Translations under genes and position numbers: made by a program
Notes under the pieces: generated by a model
What the model saw: the letters and a program-made list of their open reading frames with translations, nothing else
Databases searched by the model: none
Told to the model about the DNA's origin: nothing
Part shown: one piece after another, positions 34,737 to 42,666 of the stretch
How the letters are laid out: the number at the start of each line of letters is the position of its first letter
How positions within the stretch are numbered: the first letter of the stretch is position 1
NCBI GenBank assembly: GCA_036873755.1
Contig: JAVTVY010018693.1
Location: forward strand, 1 to 64,000
Length of the DNA stretch: 64,000 bases
Source: Hanleya hanleyi
Lineage: Eukaryota; Mollusca; Polyplacophora; Lepidopleurida; Hanleyidae
Direction: 5' to 3'

Positions 34737-35169
34737 ACGGGTAAATCTTGGGCCAGAGTTTCTTTCTGATTTTCTTCGTAAATGACCAGTCCAACTCGTC
34801 TGATGACCGCATGATAAGCACTTGATCCACATCTACCACGGCATCTTTCAATGCAGACCATAGATCAGGGTGAAGGGTGAAATGCACTGTACCTCCATCT
34901 TGCCGAGCCAATTGAGCAAAGGAAGGGCCGCGTCGGATGTACACATCGTGACACAAGTGGATGAGGTCGCCGTTCAGTTCACCAGACAACACCCGTTTCA
35001 ATTGGGTCGAACCCTCCCGGGACAGACGAATGTGGGCCGGGCACGGTTGTGTAGGGTCCGCATCACAGATGTCTCCCACCTCCTCCATTATATGGACCTT
35101 ATCTGCATACACGTGCAGGAAAACCTCGGGGGTCGAGCTGAAATACGCCAGTATGATATGCTCCGCCAT
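34732..35169 (-). CDS. PC4-like protein A of the Polinton
   Basis: 145 residues, intact, from the ATG at 35169. It contains one pair of related modules. The first (residues about 15-60) has beta-like VFLHVYADKVHIME and AHIRLSREGSTQLKRVL. The second (about 62-118) has DLIHLCHDVYIRRGPSFAQL and HFTLHPDLWSALKDAVVDV. The recurring strand block closed by a [LF]xPxxWxxLK helix resembles the C-terminal domain of coactivator PC4/p15, a single-stranded-DNA-binding fold. The match is by eye and inferential. A basic tail (FTKKIRKKLWPK) follows. Paralogues are at 35242-35744 and 36279-36965. A role in genome replication or transcription would fit. Its own TATA box is at 35209-35216. Confidence 0.65.
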   Translation of the reverse strand: MAEHIILAYFSSTPEVFLHVYADKVHIMEEVGDICDADPTQPCPAHIRLSREGSTQLKRVLSGELNGDLIHLCHDVYIRRGPSFAQLARQDGGTVHFTLHPDLWSALKDAVVDVDQVLIMRSSDELDWSFTKKIRKKLWPKIYPL

Positions 35170-35208
35170 GGTCAGGACGTGAATGGTACCAGATTTGACT
35201 ATCTCTCG

Positions 35209-35216
35209 TATTTATA
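35209..35216 (-). promoter_or_regulatory. TATA box of PC4-like gene A
   Basis: TATAAATA followed by CGAG on the minus strand, 40-47 bases before the ATG. The same TATAAATACGAG occurs at the next gene. Confidence 0.6.
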
Positions 35217-35241
35217 GGGAGAACCCCGTGAGATCAAAGGA

Positions 35242-35744
35242 TCAGGTGGTCATGTCACTGGGCTGACTGAGTCTAGCCGGGTAATCAATGGCATCGTCGT
35301 CTGGTTCATGGCTAAACAGTTGTTCATTGGGTTCAGCCAGCGCGTCCTCAATAGCACGAGCCCACCCCAACTGGTCTGATGACCGCTCGTCCGGTGTAAA
35401 CAGCTTGTCCACGATAGGCACCACTTTCTCCAAGGCTGTCCACAGATCGGGGTCTAGGGTGAAGCCTCGCGTAGAGTCTTGGTAGCGGCCCAGGCGTGGG
35501 AAGAAGGGTCCACGGTGTACGTAGATGGCATTGTCTATGTGGATGAGGTGTCCATCGAGTTCGCCGCTCAACAACGTTTAAATTTGGTCCAGCCGTCACG
35601 ATGTAGTGTAGCCGTATTCGATACGGTCTCAGCGGGCGACCAGCAAACATCTCCACGGTCTTCCACGTGGGTGACTTTATCTCCATAGAAATGTAACCCC
35701 ACCCGGGGTGTAAGGGGAAGGATGGCTCGTAGAACTGGTGACAT
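35242..35744 (-). pseudogene. PC4-like protein B of the Polinton, frameshifted
   Basis: From the ATG at 35744, LPLTPRVGLHFYGDKV and LHRDGWTKFKR form a first module, then the frame ends at about 35568. The second module (SGELDGHLIHIDNAIYVHRG, TLDPDLWTALEKVVPIVDK) continues in another frame from about 35574 to 35242, with an acidic tail (EPNEQLFSHEPDDDAID). Order and spacing match paralogue A, so a one-base length change explains the break. Function as for paralogue A. Preceded by TATAAATACGAG (35795-35802). Confidence 0.6.
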
Positions 35745-35794
35745 GCTTGACCCAATGACGATCGGTGAATGACGCACACTGTGTCTGACCCTCG

Positions 35795-35802
35795 TATTTA
35801 TA
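35795..35802 (-). promoter_or_regulatory. TATA box of PC4-like gene B
   Basis: TATAAATA, again followed by CGAG on the minus strand, about 51 bases before the ATG at 35744. Confidence 0.55.
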
Positions 35803-35816
35803 GTCAGGTCCCACTG

Positions 35817-36143
35817 TCAATGCCACATCGCCAGGGTCAATAGGGCACAGACCATGACTAGGCCAACCAGCCGTGGCTGATTCCGGCGTGAGCGATCGTG
35901 GTCCATAGCCCGAGCATCAAGGATGGCTGTCATAATCCAGAAGTAGTGAGTGATGGCACACCTCTCCATCGAGTGCACTCGGTCGTGGACCGCTTCTGTG
36001 AACTCGTTCAGGATCTGGCGTCGCCCCTCGTTGTCGTCGCCATCCGAAAACATGGACCGAATCACTGCTCGGTAAGCCGTGAGTGAATTAACCACGGTGG
36101 CATGCTGTAAAAGGCGAGTCGCATAGGGCTGGATCTCCGTCAT
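35817..36143 (-). CDS. Small tail-anchored membrane protein of the Polinton
   Basis: 108 residues from the ATG at 36143. The soluble part is helical and charged (AYRAVIRSMFSDGDDNEG, FTEAVHDRVHSMER, CAITHYFWIMTAI). A basic cluster (HDRSRRNQPR) precedes a single hydrophobic segment, LVGLVMVCALLTLAMW, ending two residues before the C-terminus. No signal peptide. The layout is that of a tail-anchored protein. No family was recognised. Viral tail-anchored proteins include apoptosis regulators and viroporins, but nothing here decides between them. Frame intact; TATAAAA (36190-36196) lies about 50 bases upstream. It sits between two PC4-like genes. Confidence 0.6.
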   Translation of the reverse strand: MTEIQPYATRLLQHATVVNSLTAYRAVIRSMFSDGDDNEGRRQILNEFTEAVHDRVHSMERCAITHYFWIMTAILDARAMDHDRSRRNQPRLVGLVMVCALLTLAMWH

Positions 36144-36189
36144 GGCTCTGCAACCGTAGGAATGAAGGTGTGGGATCCATAGGCACGTG

Positions 36190-36196
36190 TTTTATA
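36190..36196 (-). promoter_or_regulatory. TATA box of the tail-anchored protein gene
   Basis: TATAAAA on the minus strand about 47-53 bases before the ATG at 36143. Confidence 0.5.
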
Positions 36197-36278
36197 GACC
36201 ATGTCACACATGCGCGCCTAGATGTAGCTCTAAGAGTGTAGTCCGTGATACGTACTATTCTGATGGGTTATGTGGCTC

Positions 36279-36965
36279 CTATAGACATAGTACCTTATCG
36301 ACAATGGGGACTACTTGTTCCAAAGCCGTCCATAGATCGGGGTGCAGGGTAAAACCACCGTGATTCAGACAGAGGAGTCGAGTGAAAAAAGGACCGCAGA
36401 AAATGTAGACGTCGTCACACAGGTGAATGCTATCACCGTGCAGGTCACCCAACAACACCCGTTTCAAGGTAGTCCATCCTTCCGGTGACAAAGAGACGTG
36501 CGCTTTGGGTTCAGGCGTACACCAACACCTAAGTCCGCTATCGATGAGGTCCACTCGTTTGGGGTGCAACAATATGGTGCAGCCAGGTGTAAGCCTCCGG
36601 GTAGCCACAGTCCCTTCTTTCACCTCGGGGTGTAGTAAGTCATCCACCTCGGGGAGTACATCTTTCAGGGCCATCCATAAGGGTGGACAGAGTGTGATAT
36701 AGGTACCTCCACTCTGTTCCAACCGGGGAAAAAGGGGATCCTCTCCAGCAGTGCGTATGTGCACGCTGACTTCCACGTGCATGAAATCCCTTTCGGGCTC
36801 TTTTCCCTGTAACAATCGTGTCAATATTGTCCAGCCTGATAGCGATAACACAATCTTCACCTTCTGCGGTGCGTCTTGGACCAGCTCCAGGTGATGGTCA
36901 TTGACGATGAGGTAGACGTCGGACGTCAGTTGGAATAACGCAAGCTCTGTTCCGCTCGCTGCCAT
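36279..36965 (-). CDS. Double PC4-like protein C of the Polinton
   Basis: 228 residues, intact, from the ATG at 36965. It is a fused duplication of the unit seen in paralogues A and B. The first half (about 1-115) has VYLIVNDHHLELVQ, LSLSGWTILTRLLQG, VEVSVHIRTAGEDPLFPRL and YITLCPPLWMALKDVL. The second (about 120-228) has ILLHPKRVDLID, VSLSPEGWTTLKRVLLG, DSIHLCDDVYIFCGPFF and FTLHPDLWTALEQVVPIV. Each unit is a strand block plus a W-containing helix, so there are four PC4-like half-domains. PC4 works as a dimer binding single-stranded DNA, and a fused repeat could form an internal pseudo-dimer. That is inference. It is the gene nearest the right inverted repeat. TATAAA at 37002-37007. Confidence 0.68.
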   Translation of the reverse strand: MAASGTELALFQLTSDVYLIVNDHHLELVQDAPQKVKIVLSLSGWTILTRLLQGKEPERDFMHVEVSVHIRTAGEDPLFPRLEQSGGTYITLCPPLWMALKDVLPEVDDLLHPEVKEGTVATRRLTPGCTILLHPKRVDLIDSGLRCWCTPEPKAHVSLSPEGWTTLKRVLLGDLHGDSIHLCDDVYIFCGPFFTRLLCLNHGGFTLHPDLWTALEQVVPIVDKVLCL

Positions 36966-37001
36966 GATGGGGAATGAAAAGCGAACGGTTAGAGAGGTGG
37001 C

Positions 37002-37007
37002 TTTATA
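37002..37007 (-). promoter_or_regulatory. TATA box of the double PC4-like gene
   Basis: TATAAA on the minus strand about 37-42 bases before the ATG at 36965. Confidence 0.55.
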
Positions 37008-37105
37008 GTGTACCTGTTGGGTAGGGCTTTATACACCGTGCGTGGCACTTGTTATACTCGCTTGTGCCATAAGGTCAATAAAGTTAGTGACCTTTGACCT
37101 TTCGA

Positions 37106-38645
37106 CCCGACATGCATCCGCGCACTGCCGGTGATGAAACCCGCGCGCGCGCTGGGAAGCCGGGGCCCGCTCGGCCGGGGAAGAACCCCCTCCACAGACA
37201 GGTCATCGTACATGCATTCCTATCCACACCGGAAGTGACGTCATGCCCCTCATTTTACAGGCATCCCTCCATAGCCCCTTCACGAAGACTTAACTTTGAT
37301 ATGTTCTGTGCCTTCATGAATGCTTCACATTGATACCTCATTCGATTCAATCAGACCATGAGTGGCCCTCCTAGATTCCAAAACGTGTCGGGACCCATAC
37401 AAGGTCCAGTTTTCGACGCTACATGACCACATCCCGACAACATGGCCAGTATTCGACACCGGACGTGCCGCCATCTTGAACCAGAAGACAGACGCCGCCA
37501 TCTTGGATAAGTTCCATAATGCACCGGGGCAAAATACTCGATTCTGATTGGCTGAGGGAGAACGCCCCAAAAAAACCGGAAGTGACTTCATACCCCTCAT
37601 TTTACAGGCACCCATCCACTGCCTCTTCATGAATGCTTCACTTTGATACCTCACTCGACTCCATCGGACCCTTCGTGGCTCACCTAGACCCCGAAACGTC
37701 TATTTCCATACCCTTTGTCCACCGCGCATGCGCAGAATGACGCTATTTCAACCCACTAGTTTAGTGAGATGCCCCTTCACATAAGCTTCCCTTTGATACC
37801 TCACTCGACCCCATCGGACCATTATTGGCTTCCCTAGCTCCAAAACGTCTATTTTCATACCCTTTGGCCACCGCGCATGCGCAGAATGACGTCAGTTCCA
37901 CGTCAGACCTAGCCCATCAGATGCCTCCTCACATAGGCTTCACAATGGTACCTCATATGACCCATTGGATCATGAGTGGCTCCCCTAGACCCCGAAACGT
38001 CTATTTTCATACCCTTTGTCCACCGCGCATGCGCAGAACGACGCTATTTCAACCCAATAGTTCAGTGAGATGCCCCTTCACATAAGCTTCACTTTGATAC
38101 CTCACTCGACCCAATCGGACCATTATTGGCTTCCCTAGCTCCAAAACGTCTATTTTCATACACTTTGGCCACCGCGCATGCGCAGTATGCCAATATTTCA
38201 ACCCCACACCCAGCCCATCAGATGCCCCTTCACGAATGCTTCACTTTGATACCTCATATGACCCCATTTGACCATCAGGGGCTCTCCTGGATCCCAAAAC
38301 GTCTATTTCCATACCCTTGGTCCACCGCGCATGCGCAGGCGGACTAGCCGCCATTAGCCGCCATTTTCCAACATGGCGGACTAGCCGCCATTAGCCGCCA
38401 TTGTGGGGAAAAACCCCAGTACATCAACAGACACAGACAGGGAAAAACCCCGGTACATCAAAATGCCATTGTGGGGAAAAACCCCAGTACATCGACAAAC
38501 ACATACAGGGAAAAACCCCAGTACATCAACACACACAAACAAGTCTAGACATGAACAAAGGTCACGCCTCATTCAACCCAACCGGAAGTGACGTCATATT
38601 TACATCCGGGTGAAAGGGGACCCAATTTGCGGTCTACCTACTACT
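37106..38645. repeat. Polinton right terminal inverted repeat
   Basis: Inverse of the left repeat, but about 370 bp longer because it has extra copies of the module with CCACCGCGCATGCGCAG and AAAACGTCTATTTTCATACC (37690-38340) and of GGGGAAAAACCCCAGTACAT (38400-38530). Its inner end is CGACATGCATCCGCGCACTG at 37104. The tip is AGTAGTAGGTAGACCGC read inward. Confidence 0.85.
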
Positions 38646-38735
38646 TCTGTCATATTATTACTAATACATATCTGTATGTACAAAATGATTATTTATATCA
38701 GTTGGTGAAAAAAATTCAATTCAATTAAAAAAAAA
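38646..38735 (+). pseudogene. LINE 3' UTR, right part, with ATTCA-type tail
   Basis: After the second TCTGTC, ATGTACAAAATGATTATTTATATCAGTTGGTG lines up loosely with the last 70 bp of the LINE at 21835 and ends AATTCAATTCAATT. It completes the UTR interrupted at 27440. Confidence 0.6.
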
Positions 38736-38929
38736 GTTGAGTTTCATCCCATTTTGAGATGTCCGGGATAGGAAATTCAACTCGTTCTGAAAAAATTGAC
38801 AAATCACCATGTTGTAGCCCCAGGAAAATGAGCAGAAAAAGGAACGTTCTCTACAGTAGTAGTAAGAAATAAAATTCCCGAGTAAAAATGATGCTGATAA
38901 GTGATGCTGATGTGGATGGGACGTCACAT

Positions 38930-39910
38930 CCGGTCACGTAACATCCGGGTCACATACGGGTGAAAGGTCATGTGAAGGTCACTTTCGGTTATGTGACGGC
39001 CCAGTTATCTTCCCCTACATAAGGCCCAGTGACTTCCAATGTTAACTGGGCAATGTTTAACCTAATGGGAAACCCACTCACGGTCATTTGCGGTATAGGG
39101 TGTGGCCCCGTGTTTTCTTCATCTCCAGCTGTAGAATACGATGGGAGGGGTCTCGAGGCCATAATTTGGAATTTCTGTGCGCATGCGCACTGGGCAAGTA
39201 ACGCTGGGGTGGACGTTTTGGGGCCTAGGTGGACCCCTAGTGGTCTGGTTGGGTCGTGTGGGGTATAAATGTGAAGCACTCCTGGGAGAGCGTCCAAGTG
39301 CATGTTCGTGGGGTGGAACTGATGTAATTCTGCGCATACGCAGTAGAAAAAGTGTATTAGAATGGACGTTTTGGGGTCGAGGTGGACCCATAGTGGTCCA
39401 ATTGAGTCGTATGAGGTGTCCTCGTGAAGCATTCGTGGGGGCCATCCTGGACTGGACTAGTGTGTCGTCCGTTTTCAGCAGACAGAGAAATTTGGGAAAT
39501 GGGCATAGGAATGGACATTTTGGGGTCGAGGTGGACCAATAGTGGTCCGATTGGGTAGTATGGGATATCATCGTGAAGTATTCGTGGGGGACCATCCGCC
39601 TGGACTAGTGCGTCGTCCGCTTTATTCATTTTGCGCATGCATAGTCTGGTCGTAGTATAGAAAGCAGGCATTTTAGGGGTTCGTTTGTGAGTGATTGATG
39701 GACCATTCTTGGTCCCAATAGGCCGTGTAAGGCGTCAAAGTGAAGCTCTCGTGGTGTAGCCCACGACTTGAGGTATGTCCACGTGATCTGTAACGTCATC
39801 ATTAGGAGAAGTAGCCAAAGTGGGCTTTTTGGGGTGTGAAAAAAGGTTTTTGGGGTAGAGATGGACCATCTGTGGTCCGAATGGCCCGTGAGGCGTGCCC
39901 AACCGCATGG
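38930..39910. repeat. GCGCATGCGC modules outside the Polinton
   Basis: Four to five units with TGCGCATGCGCA, GGACGTTTTGGGG, GAGGTGGACC.ATAGTGGTCC, GTATGAGGTGTC and GTGAAGCATTCGTGG. The same building block as in the Polinton ends, in a more diverged form. Possibly the remains of another element's terminus. Confidence 0.65.
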
Positions 39911-39939
39911 AGGCACTAACGACGGTGAGTGAGCGAGTG

Positions 39940-40080
39940 CGTGCGCGCATGCTCCTGTGTGTGTGTATGCGTGTGTGTGCGTGTGTGTGCGTGCGCGCGT
40001 GCATGGGTGTGTGTGTGTGTGTGCATGTGCGTGTGTGTGTTTGTGTATGTATGCGTGTGTGTGAGTGAGTGAGTGTGTGT
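39940..40080. repeat. TG-type microsatellite
   Basis: An imperfect GTGTGTGCGTG tract with interspersed CG and AT steps. Minus-strand His/Thr-rich frames are shadows. Confidence 0.9.
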
Positions 40081-40168
40081 ACACCATTAGCGTATAAGCG
40101 CCATGATAGAGATGAGAGAACAACAACAACAATAACTGGTCAATCATTTTATTATCCTCTTCAATACA

Positions 40169-40504
40169 TCATTCCCACGCTGGGGGAGCCGCGTTGGGTA
40201 TGTTTACAATCCTCGTATGCTCTTGTTCAATCAGAAGCCGCCAGAAAATTCCGGTTAGGGTCGCTTTTGACCTAAGCTTCGTCGGGCAGTCCAGGATATC
40301 GTTGAGGTAGCATACCCTGAAACAGTTGTTTGAGCACTCTGATCGTATTTCCAGGGCCTCGGTGGGCGGTAACCCCATATCTTCTTCCATGTGACGCTTT
40401 GTCCTCGTGATGGTCCTGTGCGTGGGGTTGCCTGTCAGTTCAAGCGACAGCAGACTATACTCTCCATAGATCGCTATGGCAGTTTTCCTGATGTTCGAGT
40501 GCAT
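40169..40504 (-). CDS. Hypothetical protein, 111 codons, uncertain
   Basis: ATG-initiated intact frame with ordinary composition (HSNIRKTAIAIYGEYSLLSL, MGLPPTEALEIRSECSNN, SKATLTGIFWRLLIEQEHT). No domain recognised. The minus-strand frame at 40584-40730 encodes an acidic segment (GDCEEPTEKADNDIETETAD) that also occurs in the repeat units next to a C2H2 finger. The two may once have belonged to one gene, but they are in different frames with a stop between. No splice sites were identified. Confidence 0.3.
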   Translation of the reverse strand: MHSNIRKTAIAIYGEYSLLSLELTGNPTHRTITRTKRHMEEDMGLPPTEALEIRSECSNNCFRVCYLNDILDCPTKLRSKATLTGIFWRLLIEQEHTRIVNIPNAAPPAWE

Positions 40505-40583
40505 TTGAATGTACGCCGGTTGTAAGTTATCCTGTCCGCAGCATGGGTATTAATAGCTTCATGCGCGATACGATCCTAAAAAG

Positions 40584-40730
40584 TAGATTCTTCCTCACTT
40601 CCTTGGGACGTATCTGAGGTCAAGCTCTCCGTGTCAGTAAATAGACTATCAGCAGTTTCTGTTTCGATATCATTATCTGCCTTCTCAGTAGGCTCCTCGC
40701 AGTCTCCAATCTCATGTATATTATTCTGGT
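40584..40730 (-). pseudogene. Acidic segment downstream of a C2H2 finger (relic)
   Basis: The frame reads NIHEIGDCEEPTEKADNDIE and then TETADSLFTDTESLTSD and QGSEEESTF before a stop. The first half recurs in the units at about 42240-42290 and 45745-45840, where the finger itself is preserved upstream. Confidence 0.45.
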
Positions 40731-40932
40731 GTCGCACCCTATCTTTACCCTAAAGCCAGACTCAACGCTAGCGCCTTATCTCAACGCCTCAACGCCTTAT
40801 CTTAGCGCCTCAAGTTTCGTGGATATTATATTTAATGGATTAAAACGTTTCAAAATATATTTCCAGATTTCAAATCAACACAGCTAATGGAAGCAATTTG
40901 AGAGTAACGTAAATTCTAGTCAGGTATTAAGA

Positions 40933-41301
40933 CTATTTCACTCTCGGTAGTTTGCCGCGCGGACGAGAATGCCTTCTGAGCTTTCTCCCTTGTGTTGAAG
41001 TATTACTAAACCTGCATGTACCATGCTTGTTCTGGACACCTACACAAGGTGAATATACAGTCTCCGGGGTCATGGAATAACTGTTGGTGGTGTAGTATTG
41101 CATAGTATGAGATCGGCTTAAACTCTGTGTTATGAGGAACAGTACCTCTATTCTAGTGCTAGAACAAGCAAAGATGAATGATACATGTATGGAGATAATT
41201 GTAGTATTTTTGTCTACCGCTGCAAGGCGACGAATTCCTGAAATGGGTCTCGCTTCTTCATGTCCGTTGATGTCCAGTAATGTCCGTTCAAATTCTTCCA
41301 A
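40933..41301 (-). pseudogene. Open stretch conserved in the composite repeat, copy 1
   Basis: Encodes FERTLLDINGHEEARP, ISIHVSFIFACSSTRIE and RKLRRHSRPRGKLP without an ATG start. Homologous stretches are at 44475-44930 and 46325-46780. It is probably a decayed exon or chance frame retained by recent duplication; no family recognised. Confidence 0.3.
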
Positions 41302-41634
41302 AGGCTTTGTCGGAAGTAGTAGAAGAAGACCGTTTTCCGAGTAAAAGTTCCGGTCAGGTGACGGCCCAGCAACACCTCAACGCCTTATCTCAAAACCTTA
41401 ACGCCTTATCTTAACGCCTTAACGCGGTATCATAACGCCTTTACACATTGTCAGCCATCCAGTCACACGCACATATTTTGACCATTGGCCCCGGACCATT
41501 GAAGACAGTGACGTCATCAATGGATATCACCAAAAGTGACGTAATCGCGCGCATAAGAGCCTCCAGCTCTTGGAATCGAAGCTTAGGGCTCTCATCCTCG
41601 CTAAAAGCAGTTTGTCTGGTTTTTTGGGGGTCTC

Positions 41635-42130
41635 GTTTATTGCGCCTGATCGTGTCGGCGCCAAATCGAGAAAACAAATTGCGCCTAATAACGTGTTGCA
41701 CCTCATCGTGTAGAAAATTTGCGCATAATGATGGGACTGCGCCTAATCGAGTACGAAATTTGCGCTTAATGGTGGAAATACGCCTGATCGTGTACAGAAT
41801 TTCCACCTATTTGTGTATATGCGCCTAATCGTGTAAGGAGGCTGCGTTTAATCATGCAACTGCTCCTAATTGATCCATCTTGCGCCTAATTCCGCGTTGC
41901 GCCTAATCGTGAGAAAAATTGTTCCTAATTGTGGAAATGCGCCTATTCGTGTGGGAGATTTGATCCTAATTGTGGAAATACACCTATTCATGTAAGAAAT
42001 ATGCGTTCAATCGTGGAAGCGCGTTTATTCATGGAAATAATTTTGCGTCTAATTATGCGCTGCACCTAATAGTGTAGAAAATTTGCGTCTAACTGTGGAA
42101 ATGCGCCTAATCGTGTATGGAGGCTGCGCC
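41635..42130. repeat. GCGCCTAATCGTG array 1
   Basis: The motif TGCGCCTAATCGTGTAGAAA and variants recur about every 20 bp, alternating with AATTGTGGAAATGCGCCTA. Similar arrays are at 45190-45660 and 47040-47570, and inverted at 50465-50700 and 51345-51660. Confidence 0.85.
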
Positions 42131-42284
42131 TAAACGTGCACAACGTGAAGACATAAAGTGTCCATAGAAGTGGCATGTTAATTGTGTTGGAATTTTGGTA
42201 TTTAGTATGTTGGTATTATTAGCTTCATGCACATCAGCAGACTATCAGCAGTTTCTGTTTCGATATCATTCTGTTTCGATATTA

Positions 42285-42364
42285 ATATGTATATTACTCT
42301 GGTGTCGCATCATATCGTAACGTCTGGTGAACGTGCGTTCGCATTCAGAGCATGTATAACCCAT
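42285..42364 (-). pseudogene. C2H2 zinc-finger relic
   Basis: Reads YTCSECERTFTRRYDMMRHQ then SNIH, a perfect C-x2-C-x12-H-x4-H finger, followed by divergent sequence. The copy at about 45840-45910 has a one-base deletion inside the finger. C2H2 fingers bind DNA. Whether this came from a host gene or an element gene is unknown. Confidence 0.55.
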
Positions 42365-42666
42365 GCTGACGGTTGAACGTTGACTGTGCGCGTTTTTGGT
42401 ATACGCTTGCAGTAACGCCCACCAAACCCCAGTTCAACGCTTCAACGCCCTGGTGAAATAACTCAGAAGCTGTGATTTTCGAGATATTCCATGGAATTGC
42501 CACTAATTCATCGAAATGTAGTGATGCCCGTGAACGTTCGTCATTACGCGTTAATGCCTATCTCGACGCCGTAACGCCCTATCTTTACCCTAACGCCAGA
42601 CTCAACGCTAGCGCCTTATCTCAACGCCTTATCTTAGCGGCTTAAGTTTCGTGGATATTATATTTC

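Larger units (their letters stand above)
27447..38645. mobile_element. Polinton/Maverick (adintovirus-like), complete to both ends
   Basis: TCTGTC lies directly outside both ends (27441-27446 and 38646-38651). The element starts AGTAGTAGGTAGACCGCAAA and ends with its inverse, giving the AG...CT termini and 6-bp target duplication known for Polintons. Long inverted repeats flank an 8.5-kb unique part with integrase, adenain-type protease, major and minor capsid proteins, a pX-like peptide and several PC4-like proteins, all on the minus strand. At 11.2 kb, including a 1.46-kb retroelement insertion, it is shorter than the usual 15-20 kb. No DNA polymerase B or packaging ATPase was found. It is an inactivated animal-virus-related element: several genes carry stops or frameshifts. 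Confidence 0.93.
40735..42666. repeat. Composite repeat unit 1
   Basis: Order: AACGCC-type tract; a unique block with GTTTCGTGGATATTATATTT; a minus-strand open stretch (40933-41301); a second AACGCC tract; CATTGTCAGCCATCCAGTCA...; then the GCGCCTAATCGTG array (about 41635-42130); then the zinc-finger relic. The next unit starts near 42590 and is cut at about 42666 by a LINE. Confidence 0.8.

Noticed and set aside
39626..40147. His/Thr-rich 173-codon frame
   Set aside because: It translates the TG microsatellite and neighbouring modules.
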